From: a virus
IMG/VR virus record: IMGVR_UViG_3300033571_012713
Location: 1-64,000 of that record
Direction: 5' to 3' (one strand)
DNA length: 64,000 nucleotides
The notes under the pieces: generated by a model
What the model was told of the DNA's origin: nothing
The model's database searches: none
Seen by the model: only the letters and a program-made list of their open reading frames with translations
Shown here: positions 1 to 13,700 of the stretch, piece after piece
Position numbering within the stretch: the stretch's first letter is position 1
Layout of the letters: each line of letters starts with the position of its first letter
Position numbers and translations under genes: made by a program

Positions 1-1772
1 CTCCAAAAACTTCTGGAATTGTTCCACCAAGAATTGTTGCAACAGGAGCGCCGATAAGTCAAGGTTCATTAGAATTCCAATCATCAGAATTGGGTTATAG
101 AGCTCAAGAAATGGCCGGTATATATGGTTTCATGAGTAGCTCTATAAGAGAAAAATTTGGATTTGGACAATCAGACCTTGAGCCACAAAGAGCGGTTTTG
201 CAATCCGCATCAAAAGCATATGGGACATCAAGAGCTTTTTGGGATCTGAATCTTGGAGGTCTTGGAGACGTGCCACTCGCTGCAGAAGGAGCTCTTGGAA
301 ATATAGAAATATCTGAAGTTGTTAGAAGATTTATTCCAAAAGAAAGAACAAATGTAGATTATATAAACCCAATTAGAAACAGAATGGCAGATACAAACCC
401 GTTTTTGCCAGGAGCAGATTATTTTATAAACTTTAAAACTGGAGATCCATTTACCAAAGTTCAAGAAGGTGAATTAAGACTGCCTGGAAAAGGGTACGAA
501 AGACTTCATACTGCATTTAAAGATCCCTCAGGTCAGTATAGTCCAATTACTCAATTAGATATATTAGGAGACGTTGCTCCGTACTCTTCAGAGTTTAGAG
601 CATTAAATAGATCAATAGGTTCAATGATCGAAGATCCAGCTGAAAGAGCTCAACTTCAAAATATTAGAGAACAAGTACAGGGTGTTACTCAAAAAGAAGA
701 ATTTGAAAGATATAAATATAGAAACGCTTCCCCAGAAGATCTTGATATGGGATTGGGCAGGTATATGCTGGGAAGAGCTGGAGAAGCAATTGCTCACAGA
801 GATACTATTTTTAATACAAAATTTCTTCCCAGAAAAACTGCCGTAGAAGACTGGGAAAGACAAAACGTTTATGGCTCAACCTTCCCAGAATGGCAAAGAC
901 CGTTTGAAAGCTTTATAGAGCCTATGGTTTACAAAGCAACGCAAAGAAATCCTATCGCAGCCGCTGGTGTTATGGGATTAGTAGGTGCTGCCTTTGGTAC
1001 AACTCCTAGAGCAAAGGTTTTTGGTTCAGCAGTTGGCGCATTTACTGGTGCAGCAGCTGGAACATATGGAAATATTTCAGAAGCAATTACTGGAGAAAGA
1101 TTTATTCCCAAAAAAAGAAAACAACAAATGGCGTTAGAAGAGTATTCAGATGTGTTAACTTATGTTAAAAATACTTCATTAGCTTCTCAGGCTCAAGAAG
1201 CTGGAGATGTTCAGTCTGCAAGGCAATTTAGGCAAGCAGCTAATAGAACAATGTATGGAGCAGATATTTATGGAGCATCTGTTGAGAGTCTTTCTTTGTC
1301 AGTGCCAAAAAGAAAAAGAGAACACTTTAAGGAGATGATTCAGGAAACAGATTCTGGAGAAAGAGAAAGAATACTATCAACTGCTCCTAGACTTGAAAGA
1401 AGAATTTACCAAGCTGCCTGGGGAATGGAAGTTGAAAAAAGGCCGGATCTTGTTGACTATTTTACTAGCCATGAATTACCAGATGCTTCCTGGGAAGGCT
1501 GGCATCCTAACACAAACATGGAGCATGTAAAAATAAAAATAGGACAATCAATGGGTGTCGAAATGTCTCAAATGGGATATTATCCACAGCAAGTAAAAGA
1601 AGCTGGTTTAACAAATCCAAGTTATCCAACTTTTGCTGCTCAAGCAGATAGATCATCAGTTCTAGAGAATCTAAGAAGAATGATGCTAAGCTCCGGTCTT
1701 GATGGTTCAATAACTCCTGTAATCAATCCATTTGGTAGTAGTTCAGTGGAACTTTCGGCAGGTGTTAGATAA
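1..1772 (+). CDS. Large virion-associated protein, 5' end outside window
   Basis: The reading frame is open from the first bases of the window (codon phase beginning at base 3), so the true start lies upstream; the first start-like codon (TTG at 90) is internal. At least 590 residues are visible. The protein is hydrophilic and charged except for an Ala/Gly-rich hydrophobic stretch at about bases 940-1080 (contains AAAGVMGLVGAAFG and GAFTGAAAGTYG), a composition common in phage ejection or internal virion proteins. I recognise no catalytic motif. Its stop (TAA 1770-1772) overlaps the ATG of the next gene by one base, so the two are translationally linked and probably part of the same particle module. 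Virion role is inferred from context and neighbours; exact function unknown. Confidence 0.6.
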   Translation, partial: PKTSGIVPPRIVATGAPISQGSLEFQSSELGYRAQEMAGIYGFMSSSIREKFGFGQSDLEPQRAVLQSASKAYGTSRAFWDLNLGGLGDVPLAAEGALGNIEISEVVRRFIPKERTNVDYINPIRNRMADTNPFLPGADYFINFKTGDPFTKVQEGELRLPGKGYERLHTAFKDPSGQYSPITQLDILGDVAPYSSEFRALNRSIGSMIEDPAERAQLQNIREQVQGVTQKEEFERYKYRNASPEDLDMGLGRYMLGRAGEAIAHRDTIFNTKFLPRKTAVEDWERQNVYGSTFPEWQRPFESFIEPMVYKATQRNPIAAAGVMGLVGAAFGTTPRAKVFGSAVGAFTGAAAGTYGNISEAITGERFIPKKRKQQMALEEYSDVLTYVKNTSLASQAQEAGDVQSARQFRQAANRTMYGADIYGASVESLSLSVPKRKREHFKEMIQETDSGERERILSTAPRLERRIYQAAWGMEVEKRPDLVDYFTSHELPDASWEGWHPNTNMEHVKIKIGQSMGVEMSQMGYYPQQVKEAGLTNPSYPTFAAQADRSSVLENLRRMMLSSGLDGSITPVINPFGSSSVELSAGVR

Positions 1773-4700
1773 TGCCGAGGCTTAGGGACGTAGGAACACA
1801 GAGCTTAGATCTACTTAGTAAGAGCGTAATACCAGAAGGGACAAGTCCAGAAACTTCTGAAAGAATCGCCAGGAGAATGCTGGAGCTAACTCCTCTTGGA
1901 TATTCTCAGGTAATTAGAGTAGAAATGAGACCAAGAACACTTCCAGATGGTTCCACTATTCAGTCTCCATTATTTGTTTTATCTCACACAGGTGAAGAAT
2001 TTACAGATCTAGCAGAAGCAGTAAGAAGATCAAACGATTTTGGAATGGTTTCTTACGCAAGGTTGTCTGCAGATCCAGATGCAAGAATAAATAGACAACT
2101 TCCTTATGGAGAACTGCTTGAAGAAAGAAAAAAGATTTCAGAAGTTTTAACTGAAGCAAAAAAGAATCCAAGAGGAGCAACAGCAAAAGCTTTAAGAGAC
2201 CTTGGTCTTGGAGAGGTCTTGGATGGAGCGCAACTAAAAACCTACACAAGACCTGGTGGAAGATCTTTTGAAACGGTTGATTTTGAAATAAGGGCTATGT
2301 CAATTGACGCTACAAAAGGTGTAGGCATGGACGCCTTTAGGGTTGGTGGAGATTCTGCTGGAGAAATGCTAGGCATAGCTTCTACTACAGATGATGGATT
2401 TAACTTTTTGGAATATGGACTACCTGGCCAAAAGATGACTCAAACACAAATTGCCGCAATTAAATCATTTGTTGGATCACCAAGAATGTCTCCTTACGAA
2501 CTTGCTGCTAAAGGAGGAAAAGAAGGTGGAATAGAAAGTCTGGTTCAAAAACTAACAAAAAGAAACAGAGGATATGAATCCCCTAGACAATTCTCTATGT
2601 CTGGAACTGGTGTACAAAAATTTTTAAGAGGTTCAGGAAAAGCTACATTAGCTGACGCAACGGTTATGGTCGATGCTAGGGCAGAAATGTTAACAGCAGC
2701 ATTAGCATCAAAATTAAACACTTCTTCGACTGCTACTAAAGAACAAAAATCAATAGCAAATAATTTAACAACAAGGTACAACGCTTTTTCCTATAAGTTC
2801 TACCATGATGCAGATCTCGCTGCAGCAGAAGGTTCAAATATATTAGATGCAATTTTAGATCCTAGCAAAACAAACCAAAAAACGTACACAGACATAGCAA
2901 AATTAATGAGAACAGCGCATACTAGGGCATCTAGCTCTCGGTAAATCTGTTACAAAAGAATTTGAAAGTTTAGTAGAAAGCTCTAGAACAATAGATAGTG
3001 CTACAAAAAATGCACTAAAACTAACACTAGATAAAATGGAAGTATCAGTTGACGGTGTATTTGTTGTAAATAAAAATCATTTAGAAAAATATATTATAGG
3101 AGATAGAGACGCAAGAGGAAATATAGCTCGATATAAATCTGGCCCAAGAAGAGGAAGAATGTCAAGCGATTCACTACTGCAAACCTATGAGGGTTTTTAT
3201 ATGAGATACCTTGAAGAAGGTGAGTCTATGGATACTGCAGCTCAACAACAAATGCGAGATTTAAGAGCGCAAATTGAAGCTTTTGCAACTCTTGATGAAA
3301 GAGAATTTACAAGAGCAGATGGGACCAGAGGCGTTAGGCTAGACGCAAGAATGAGGGATATAGAATCCCTAAACGCAAGAATAGGTGTAGGAGAAGGGCC
3401 TTTCGCGTTCTTAAAAGGTAGAGGTAGAATAGTAGAAGATTTACCGGACGATGTATCAATCGTTATTCCAGATGTTATGGTTAAAAAAGAAACTGGATTT
3501 CAAGAATTCTTAAATTTTGATGTTCTAGACGCACGAAGCACCGAAGCTGTTAACCCTGACCTTCAGATGATATTATTTCATAGAGAAGCATTTACTGAAT
3601 TTGATGCAGCAGGAAATGCAATGGTACCGAAGGTAACAACGGATTATGCAAAAAGTCAAATGGATGAGTTGGATGAAGTCCTTAGAACTGGAATAGTTCC
3701 AGAAAAGGTTAGAGAAAGAGTAATGCAAAATCTTGACGAGACTACTAGAGATGCATTCAACTTAACTTTTGGTAAGCACAAAGCTGGATCAAAATATCAA
3801 AACAAAGAGCTAGCAAAAAGATTAAATGACGCCCTTATTAGCGGTAACGTTACAGATCCAGAAGTGGTCAACGCTTTAACTAATCATTATAGAAGGCAAA
3901 TTTTTGATGAAACTCGTACAAATAATAAAAGAGTAAGAATATTAAAAACTCCTGATTTATTTAGATTTGATATTGAAGCTGAAATACCATCATTACAAGG
4001 TCAAGATACTCCATTCCTATTAGCCACTAGAGGATCCGTAAATAAGGGTATAGATAAAGTAGAAATGATGGCAACCGATACAACTGGGGCTAGTGTTGTA
4101 AGAAATGTTGATTTCTCTAGAGCTAGAATTTATAATCATAGACTTTTATTTAGTGGACTATCATCTGTTACACATCAGGCTTCTTTGGGTGGATTCGACT
4201 TTGACGACAAAGGTCTTCCAACAATAAGAAGCTTTGTTGATAATGCGGGCAGAAAGAGAACCGCATTTATGACATTTAGACAGCCAACTGGTCCTTCTGA
4301 ATTTGTAGTTCAAACAATATCAAAAGACCATCATACTTTAAATGAATTGTTTGGAAAAAATGATCAATTTAAAAAAACACTTTTACAAATAGCTGATGAT
4401 GACACCGCCGATGCAACATTGAGGACAGCGGCTGGAGAAATGCATGAGTACATGAATTTTAATGTAGGAAAATTTAAAGATTATACAGATGAAGAAGCAA
4501 AGAGGTTTGCGTATCTCCATAGAAAATTTGCAGGCATAGGAGTAACAAAAGAAAACATTGCAAATAGAGAACTTCTTGGAACCAAGAGCTCTAGACTTTT
4601 TGATGAGTCCTTTGGTTTTTTCAGAGATACACAAATTAATGCAGACAACGTAATAGATGCTGCCTATAACAGAATTCACGGAAGAGGCGTACAAGAAATA

Positions 4701-7307
4701 CCAGAAAGATTAATGAATCTTATGGCAAAGGTTGGAGCTGGTGGTGCGTTAACTCTTACCCCTGAAGTCATGAGAGAAGCAGCAGCTACACTGGATGAAA
4801 AAGAAATGAAGTTTTTAGCACCTTATTATGCTAGAGGTCAATTCTTTAGATTGTTTGGCGAAACTGCTCCAGCAGCTTTTGAGGAATCTGAAAGAACTGC
4901 AATAGTTGAAGGGTTAAGGAAACAAAGGGCAGCAGATACAGCTTTGCTTGACAGAATGATTTCCAAATCTGGCGATACATTTGATATGGTAGATTTAGAC
5001 TTTAGAAAAGCTCTTGCAGGAATAGTAGAAAATCAATTACCAGATTCGGCAGATACAGCTTCTAGAGCAATGAAAAAAAGAGTTGCTTTGGCAGAAATCG
5101 AAAAGGGAATGGAGCTTTATAGATCAAGGCTTAATTTTGGAGACGCTGAGACAGCCATACTTGGTAGTTATGTCAACAAACTTATGGCCGTTGGTTCAAC
5201 AGTGGACCAAATGGAAGATATTATGTCCGATCTTGCTTCAAGGGGTGACGCAAGCACGGATGCTTTCCTCGATTTTGTTAGAAAAGAAGTAATAACACCA
5301 TTCTTCATTCCAGAAGAAGCTGTTGACTTTACCAAGACAACGGGTGGAATGAGGGTCTTGGGTGCAACAACTGCAGCTGCAGAAGCTTCTAATAGAAATG
5401 CAATTTTAAAAGCTTTTGCACTAACAGCAGATGCAGCGATGACCAACATGGACCCTCGTCAAGTTGGCAAAGCTCTAGAGGAACTTGGAATTAAAAATCT
5501 AGATGAAGCAGGAGAAACACTCATGCAACATCTAGGTATGAGAATTGCAATAATGCAAGCTGGAGCAGAAGCCCTTGGCATAAGTCCAGAGGATTTAGAA
5601 AGATTTGGAGTAGATCCAAGATTATATAATCTTAAAATTCAAGGAACAAAAAATGCAGAGAATCTAGGAATAGGAATTCAGCAAGGATTACAGAAACTTT
5701 CCGATTTCGTTGATGCAAACCTAGATCCAGATGCTCAGGCAAGATTTGCTGAAGCAAGGGTTCGCTTAGAGTCAGCAGTTGGAGCTGATATGAAAACACT
5801 TGGAGAGTTAATTAGTATTAGTTCTAACAGTAAATATGCAGCTGCTTCAATGCATTTAGATGCTGCAGATAATTTTAACGTAAGATTGCAAAACGCAAAC
5901 CGTAAAGCATTTATGTCAAGAAGCGCAGCAGAAATAGACATATTTTATATGAATAGACAAGGTGCACCAATAGCAAGCGAAGTTGAATCTGAAGCTGCAA
6001 GAATTGTTGCACAAGCCCAAGATCAGATGAAGGCTTTTGATGAGTTCCAAAGATCCATAACAAGGGCAGAGTCCGCTGAAGGATTTGAAAAATCGCAACT
6101 AGAAAGAGCAAGAGCTAATCTAGGAGAAGAAATAAGGCAAGACATAGTTGCAAGCGTTGAAAGATTAAGAGCTGGCGGAATGGATAATTTAACTGAGCTT
6201 GATTTTTACGATGCAATTCAATTACAGGAAAGAATGCAAAAAGTATCACATAGAGAATTAGCTACTTTAGGCGAAATTGATCCAGCAGTTCCAAATAGAT
6301 TGTCTGAACTAAAAAGACTGTCCGAGTTAAGAAGAAATTACTTTGGAATTGTTACAGATAGAAGATTCGAAGGTTCAGACGCTCAAAAAATGCACCAAGT
6401 AGTAGATAGATACTTGAGTTACCTTACTCCAGAAGCAAGAGCAAGAGCAGAAGAATCCTTAACACAAGCAGACGAAACTCAAAAAATGATTACAAGAATA
6501 ATGAACATCGATTCTCCTGGAAGCGCCAGAAGATTAAGAGGTTATGCTCCACGTGGTCGTGCAGGAGTCATAGCTCCTCCAACTTTGAGTGAATTAACAT
6601 CAGGAATAATGACAGAAGATGATTTTAGGCAAATAGGACAACTAATAGAAACATCTAGAAGCGACGAGGCAATGGCTGCCGTAAGGGAAATTGGCGATGA
6701 AGATACTATAAGAAATATATCTGGAGTACAAAAAGCAGCAGGAGAAGTAAGCACTCTTTATAAAGCAAGAGCTGCAGGTTTTGAAGATATGTATATGGAC
6801 CCTGCAACTGGCAGAGTTTCAATACCGGCCATAGCTGATGCAGCAGGTAGTCCATCTGGAGCTACCACAAGACCAATAGCTGGTCAAAAATATAAAAGAA
6901 TATCCAAAGCCATCGCCGATGGAGACTTAAAAAGACTCATAGATAAACCATATGTTAAAGGCACACTTGCAGGAATTGTTGCTCTTGGAGCTTTTGGATT
7001 TATACATTCTGCAAGAAAAGACCACTCACCAGAAGACATGACTGGCCCACCGCTTTTGCCAGGAGGCAGTGCATACGAGTCTGGTTATCCAGGAAATACT
7101 TTAAATCTTCAGCCAAAAAATTATCCAATGATTTCTGGAGAAAATGGCGTTACATATAGAGTAAACGTCTCTGGATCAAACGAAAATGCAAGAAGATTTG
7201 GCGATTCTATCGGAGCACTTATGCCCGGAGCTTCTTCTGCAACATATTATAATAATATTAAAGATTTAAATGTGGATCCGTACAAAGAAATGGGAAGTTC
7301 CTTCTAG
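1772..7307 (+). CDS. Giant virion-associated protein (about 1,844 aa), joined by +1 shift at CGG 2939
   Basis: Frame 1 runs from ATG 1772 to an in-frame CGG at 2939 followed at once by TAA. Skipping the C moves into the frame that continues, with no start codon nearby, through LGKSVTKEFESL into the long downstream frame ending at 7307. Joined length is 389 + 1,455 residues. The downstream part alone would have to start at 3036 with no ribosome site. The protein is largely alpha-helical and charged, with a hydrophobic segment GTLAGIVALGAFGF near residue 1,730 followed by a Pro/Gly-rich tail (TGPPLLPGGSAYE), the kind of ending seen in tail or ejection proteins. No enzyme motif is recognised. 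It starts inside the stop codon of the preceding gene. Virion role is inferred from size and context; the join is strongly supported by the window-wide CGG pattern. Confidence 0.7.
2939..2941 (+). other. +1 recoding site 1 (CGG, then GGT)
   Basis: In-frame CGG directly before TAA. Preceding codon TCT. Skipping C gives GGT AAA TCT and a frame open for 4.3 kb. It sits at residue 390 of the joined protein. Confidence 0.8.
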
Positions 7308-7316
7308 GAGAAATGT

Positions 7317-7790
7317 ATGATATTTGACGCAGAAAATCAAAATAAAAACCTCAAAGATGCAGGACAGAAAAACATAGATACATCTCCCAGAGTTAAAGAA
7401 GCAATGGGAGAGTCTAAAAAAGTAACAACTGGCAAAGAAGAATCCAGTAGATCTGTTGACACCGGCAAAAGAAAAATATCTCAATCAAAAGACAGAAAGA
7501 TTGGCGGTAAACCTTCTTATGAAGGTTATATGCATTCACCATCTGCTTCTATATCGGTAAATAATACAGGATATTTAAATAAAGATTTTCAAACTTCAAG
7601 AAATTCTCAGAATAAATTAAATCAATTTCTTGGAAATAAAGACCAAATATTTTCAAGAAATCAGCCCTACTTAGCCTCATCACAAGGTATGCCAAAGGGA
7701 ATGTCGGTAACAAATTATAGCAAATTTACAGAAAGTAATTCTTCCAGTTCAAGGATGTCTGCTATAATTAGAAATAACAATATGATATAG
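7317..7790 (+). CDS. Small hydrophilic protein, 157 aa, unknown
   Basis: Starts at ATG 7317 after an AGGAG ribosome site within the end of the preceding gene's stop region (7305-7310). The protein is rich in Lys, Ser, Asn and Gln, has no hydrophobic segment and no motif I recognise; it looks intrinsically disordered. It lies between the giant virion protein and the hub gene with 9-base gaps on both sides, so it is probably co-transcribed and may be a virion accessory or chaperone, but this is inferred from position only. Confidence 0.65.
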   Translation: MIFDAENQNKNLKDAGQKNIDTSPRVKEAMGESKKVTTGKEESSRSVDTGKRKISQSKDRKIGGKPSYEGYMHSPSASISVNNTGYLNKDFQTSRNSQNKLNQFLGNKDQIFSRNQPYLASSQGMPKGMSVTNYSKFTESNSSSSRMSAIIRNNNMI

Positions 7791-7799
7791 GAATTAAAG

Positions 7800-10700
7800 A
7801 TGTCAGTACCAGATACAGTTACAAAAAGTGACCTAGATAGTTACGTGATTCTTCTTTTTGATGGAATCATTGAAAATTATGATAATCTCTTAGAAGCAGA
7901 AAAAGACTTTATAAGTGATTACTTCGGTGATGCCTGGGAATTGTTTGTAACTGATAGCGACAAAATGTCATCTCCTGATCTTATACAGTTTATGCTAAAA
8001 ACTTATGCAGGACCACTTTGGACTTCAAAACAAGCATCTTTTTCAATATCTGGTTCTTACAGTGAGTTTTATAAAATAACAGAAATACCACAAACAGCAG
8101 AAGCGGTAAGTAATTTAAAGAGACTTTCTGTTGGTGGTGCCGGTTCAATTCTATATGGTTACGGTAACGATAAAGATTTTTCCATAGGTGGAGATGGAGT
8201 AGGAACTGGCACATATAGGGGAATTAGTTCTGATTTTACTGTAAATTTTAAAGACTTTTTTTATCATATTTCTCCAAAAGATATAAAAGGCGAAGAAGCT
8301 AGAAAAGTTCTTTATAGACTTTCTGAGTCTGGTTTATTAGATCTACTGTTTTATAAACCTAAGGTTCAAGACTTTGCTAGAAAAAGATATGTTAGCAAAG
8401 ACGCACTACAAAAAAGTGCACTTGAGTATGTTGACGAATACGGTGAAGATCTAGATTGGTTAGCGGCACTAACTAGAACTTATAACATAATAATAAAAGA
8501 TCCGATATCTGCATGGTTGATGTCTAGGTATTTTCCTAATTTAGCAGAATATATTTTTACCGCTTTGGCTGCAACAGCAGATTATTCAAATAATGGATTT
8601 GGTGGCTCAACAAAAGATCCGTTAAATGATCCAATTGAAATGGCCAAAAGAATGTTTAAAGCTTTTGGTACAGACGTAAACGGTGATGCAATATTCAAAC
8701 CAGCTTGGACATTAATCAATACAGCTATGAGAATAGAAGCTGCATTAGCTGAATTTCCATTTAGAAACAATATTCCACCAAGACCACCAGATATATTTCA
8801 CCTAAGATTAGGCGCAGCTAATTTCTATGTGCCACCAGTAACAATTAACGTTAACTCCATGTTTAAGACAGGAAGTTTAACTGGACGGAGCAATCAGACA
8901 AAAAAATACTCCGAAGTTTAACGCTGGATACAAAGAAACCTCAGTTTCAATGAGGTTATTCTTTCCTAACTATGAAGAAATTTGGGGAATATCAATCAAA
9001 GACGCAGCAAATATAGATCTTTCAAAAGATGATTTTGCCATTGATTTTGCTACAGATAGCGAAGATAAGATAGATAAATTTCTTTCTTCATTAAGAGGTT
9101 TAGTAGCAGCATTTAAGTATTCTCCAATTCTTCCGATTAAAAATCAATATTTAAATGCAGTTCATGGAATCACTGGTGTTGCTCTAGCTGGAATGAACAT
9201 ATCAACAATTCCTGGTTTCCCTTTTTGTTTAGTTGTAGACCTTGAGCTTAATTCATTCAATCATAAACCATTCTTGCCAATGATTAAGGACTTTAACCAA
9301 GCTGTTCATTGGGGTAAGTATAGACACTATATGGGCAGGGCTGCACAAAGCCTAGATGCTTATATCAATAAAGAGTTCTTATTGAGTCAAGACATTATTG
9401 ATACTCAGATTCAAGACCCCAACATGCCAAACCTAACATCGTCAACTCAAAACCAAACAGCAGATGTTGATCCAGGAACTTCCAATGTAACTTTTACTGG
9501 TTCAGTAAATCAATCCATAAATGATGAAACAAGTACAGTTTTAAAAACTAATATTATAAGAGACTGGAGAAATGGAAATAACATAAGTGTGTTTATGCCA
9601 GAAAGAGTCCAGTCAAGAATATTTACTCCTGATACATCAACTTTTAGATCACAACAAGAAAAAATATTAAATGATACAGGAAGAAATTTTTGGAACGCTA
9701 CATTATACAAGTTTGGAATTGATATAAATGAATCAGCTGGATATGGCAGAACGTTAGACAGCGTAGTAACAACATCAATGGATAGAAACTATTCAATGAG
9801 TGTTAAAAGAAAAGTTACAACAGCTATTGACTTAATATTAGCTGGTAGAAATGAAGACGGAATAAATGATAAAATTTATAAGTATTTAGCTACTGCATAT
9901 ATATTAAATAATCCAATAGTTTATACCGTTCCATCTGATACTAGTAAAAATTATTCTGGAGCAGAGTATCTTTTAGGGGAAACTGACATAGCACCATCTG
10001 ATGAAATTAAATTATTTCCTCTTGGTGGGTCAACTGATGTAGATCAAACAAAATATAGTTTAAAATACATTAAAAACTATCTAAGACAACAGTCATATGG
10101 ATCAGCAGGTCTATTAACAAAGCTTGTAGAAGATTTAACATTTGAAAAAGTCCAAGCTGATAATGTAGCTAAAAACCCAGCAGCCGTAGCAGAAGTTAGG
10201 GCAAAAATAAAAGATGAATTATCTAAAGCATTTAATAATACGCTTTATGATAGATTCTTTTCTTCTGGACCAATTAAAGATTACATAGACGCACAACAAG
10301 CAAAGCAGAACGCCTACTCATTTAGAGAGTGGGAAGTTCCAATGGTTCAAGTCGACCTAGATCCAGAAAAAGTTATTGTCGATGGAGTTAATGTAAGCCT
10401 AGGTAATAGTTTGGTAAAACTTCAACTTCAGCTACAAGAAGAGCCAACCTATCAACACGTAGGTGGTAAAGATAGTTATGTCAGTATATCTATGACTGTT
10501 TTTGGAGAAGCAGAGTTAATAAAAATAAGAAATATATTTGAACATATTAACGGTCTAGCTAGGCTAGAACATGCAGCAGGTGTCATAGGTTTCTTGGGAA
10601 TCAAAAATATAATCACATCTCTTTGTGGCGTTAAATATGTTCTTCCCCTTAGATATAATGTTGATACAATTCCTGGGTACCCACATGTATACAAGGTTCA

Positions 10701-13700
10701 ATTAACGTTAGTAGATTTTGACATATTTCAACAAAAAAGAGAAAAACTCTCTTCTGAGCAACAGCAAAAATTTGTTGATGAGTTTGGAACAAAAAGAAAT
10801 CCTTTCCTAAGAATTAAACAACTTTGGGGAGCATTCAATGCATACCCAGATTTGCCATTAGAAATATACGATAAGAATAAAAATGTCGTAGGATGTATGG
10901 ATCCTGATTATTATTTCAGAAGCTTTGAAATGTTCGATAGGGATGTAATTGTTAACCAAAGCTTGCAGGAAGCAACGCAAGTTGCAGTTTATGAAGACGC
11001 AGAACAGCAAGGGGAAAGCTCTAGATCTGAAGAACAAAAAGAAATCAATAGATATGCTGATATTGTTGCTGACTACCTTAAGAAGAGCGACTTAGAGGGA
11101 CTCGTTGCCTATCTTAAGTTAAATAACCTTAGTCCAACCAAATCATATAAAATAGTTGAAGCAACAATAACAAAGTACGCTGGTCAAATTAAAAGATCTT
11201 TATTATTAGACTATATTGATGAGCTAGAAGAAGAAGACAAAGTATATATATTCTCTGATACTAAATTTTCTGTTCCTATGGGAGAATATAGTGTTGGTCA
11301 AATTACAAACTCAGAAGAAGGTCTTAAGGAAACGTTGGATGCAGTTTTCTCACAAACAGCCTCATCAGAGTCTGAGTTTGTATCCATAGATCCAGATAAT
11401 TTAACTTCTGGAATTGAGGGATCTCCATACGTTCACGGTTTAGTGTATGCAATACCAGCTTCAGAAGATGGAACTGCAAATCATGTTCCAGCTATGATTC
11501 AAACTGCTCATGGATATAACTTTGGGTATCTTGCTAGAACAGATGGTAGATTCTATTTAAAGAATAGTGATTTTACAGTTAAAAAAATTAATAAGACAGC
11601 TGCACAAAATGCTAGAAATACTTTGTTAGATCCAACTAAAACAGAAAAGCAAAAAAAAGAAGCACAGCAAGTTCTTGACGATTTAAAAACACAAGAAAAT
11701 GAAAAGATAGATGTAGTATCTTTTTCTAAAGTAGCAGATAGTCAGACTCCAGATAAAGCAGTAACAAAAGCTCATATGAGTGAAATTGGAACAAAGGCTT
11801 TGTCAGAGTATCAATACGCCTACTCTAACTCTGGATCTGATCCAGAATCAATAGGACCAAATGGCGACCAGTACTCAGTAACAAAGCACTGGGAAAAAAT
11901 GCTGGTAGATACTTCTTATAGAGATATTTCAGGAAGAATGATTAGAGCATTCCCTACATATATGTTATGGCTCATTGATGAGGGCGGTCTTGGAATGGCC
12001 GGAGTTAAAATCTTTGACAATTTTTATGGACTACAATCAATAATAGATTTTTCAATAGTTCAGTCAGAAGATATATTAGGAGACACTTTGATATTCAGAG
12101 TATCAAATATGTATTCAAAGCTAACAAGACCAGAAGCTTCCGAAATATACAGAGAAGGCAGCAGCGCCTACGATGATGTAAATAATTCAAACGACCAATC
12201 TCAACCAGAAAATATGACTCAAGGATTGGAAAGAATTGTTGACGTCTTATTGAGAAGACAAGATAACTTTAGAAGGCATTATGAAAATAAGTATGTTGTA
12301 GACATTGAAAACATTAGACTAAAGCCAGGAGTAAGAGTTCACCTAAGGGGTGGATATGGTTCTAATCCAAACTCTTTGCAAACCCTTTTCAATGGCATGG
12401 TTACCAATGTTGAACAAGGAGAAATTGTTACAGTTACTTGTCAGTCCGACGCTATAGAACTAAGTCCAATCATAAACTCTGCAAACAAAAAAGGTGATAG
12501 CGGAAAAATTGATGGAGGTTTAAATACCGGAATGTTCTTGTCTGAACCAAGAGACTTAATGGTTAAGCTTCTATCTATGGGTACCTCTAGGTTCAGAGAG
12601 GCCATGAAGCACGCAACAAGAGGAACTGTTTTTTCTGAAAACAAATTTGGAATTAGACATTTTGGACACATATTATATGAACCACTAAACGATCTTGAAG
12701 CAGATAGAAATGCAAAGATTAAAGAAGGCTTTAAGAATGCTATCGAAGCTGCATCTACAGACAAACTAAATGCATCAAGCCTACTTAAGGCAGCATGGAG
12801 TCAAACTGGAGGATCTTACAATGGCGTTGACACTGGAATTGGTTTAGGTTCAGCAATTCTTGGCGGATTTACTGGAGGCCCAGTAGGAGCTATAGCAGCA
12901 GGAACTGCAGGTTTTGCAATGAGGTCCCCAATAGTTGGCCACATGAGAACTCTAATGGCTAACCTTAATACTCAAAGAGACTATGAAATTTTTAAAAGAA
13001 ATATATATCCAGGAAACGGTTTAGGGGTAGCTCAATTCTTAGGTGGAGACCTTGATTCTGGGTGGTCAACCGCAGCAACAATAGATAATAATGAAAATTT
13101 ATCAGAAGATAGAATGGCCTATGTCCGCAGGTTAGGCGACGCACAATGGAGTAAGGCAATAGAAAGAAATAGCGCACTAGCAGAGAGTCAGGCTAGAACA
13201 GTTAACGGCGGTGCTTTAAACGACTCTTCTAACATAGAAGGTTCAGCACAGTTTTTAAGCGGTCTTATTGGCGTAGCTGGTGCTGGCCTACTTGCTGTAG
13301 GAATGCCAGTTGTAGGATCTGCTATGTTGGGCGCAGGATTACTAGGTGTTACAAACGGAAGAACAGCAGGAAGCATATTTGAAACGCTTGGTCTTTTGTC
13401 CTCATTGGATGACGACATGCCAGGATTTGATGAGGTTTCATTTAGAGCCCAAACATATATGAGATCCGTGTGGGATATGTTTCAATTGTGTGCAAGGCTT
13501 CTTCCAAATTATATAGTTGCAGTAAGACCATTCGAAGATAGGTCTACAGTTTTCTATGGAAAACCACACTGGCTTTACACTTCCGGTGTTGTACCCGTTT
13601 CTACTGGATTCTTGCATCCAGATGCAGCAATGAAAAAGGGTCTGATTGACACTGGTCCGAAGATGGAATCTCCAGACCAAGAGCTTCTTGATATCTTAAA

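Noticed and set aside
3036-3060. Independent start at ATG 3036 for the long downstream frame
   Set aside because: No ribosome site, and the frame is open and protein-like upstream to the CGG at 2940.
8950-8970. Separate gene starting at ATG 8950
   Set aside because: No ribosome site; the frame reads sensibly back to the CGG at 8886, so it is the continuation of the gene starting at 7800.
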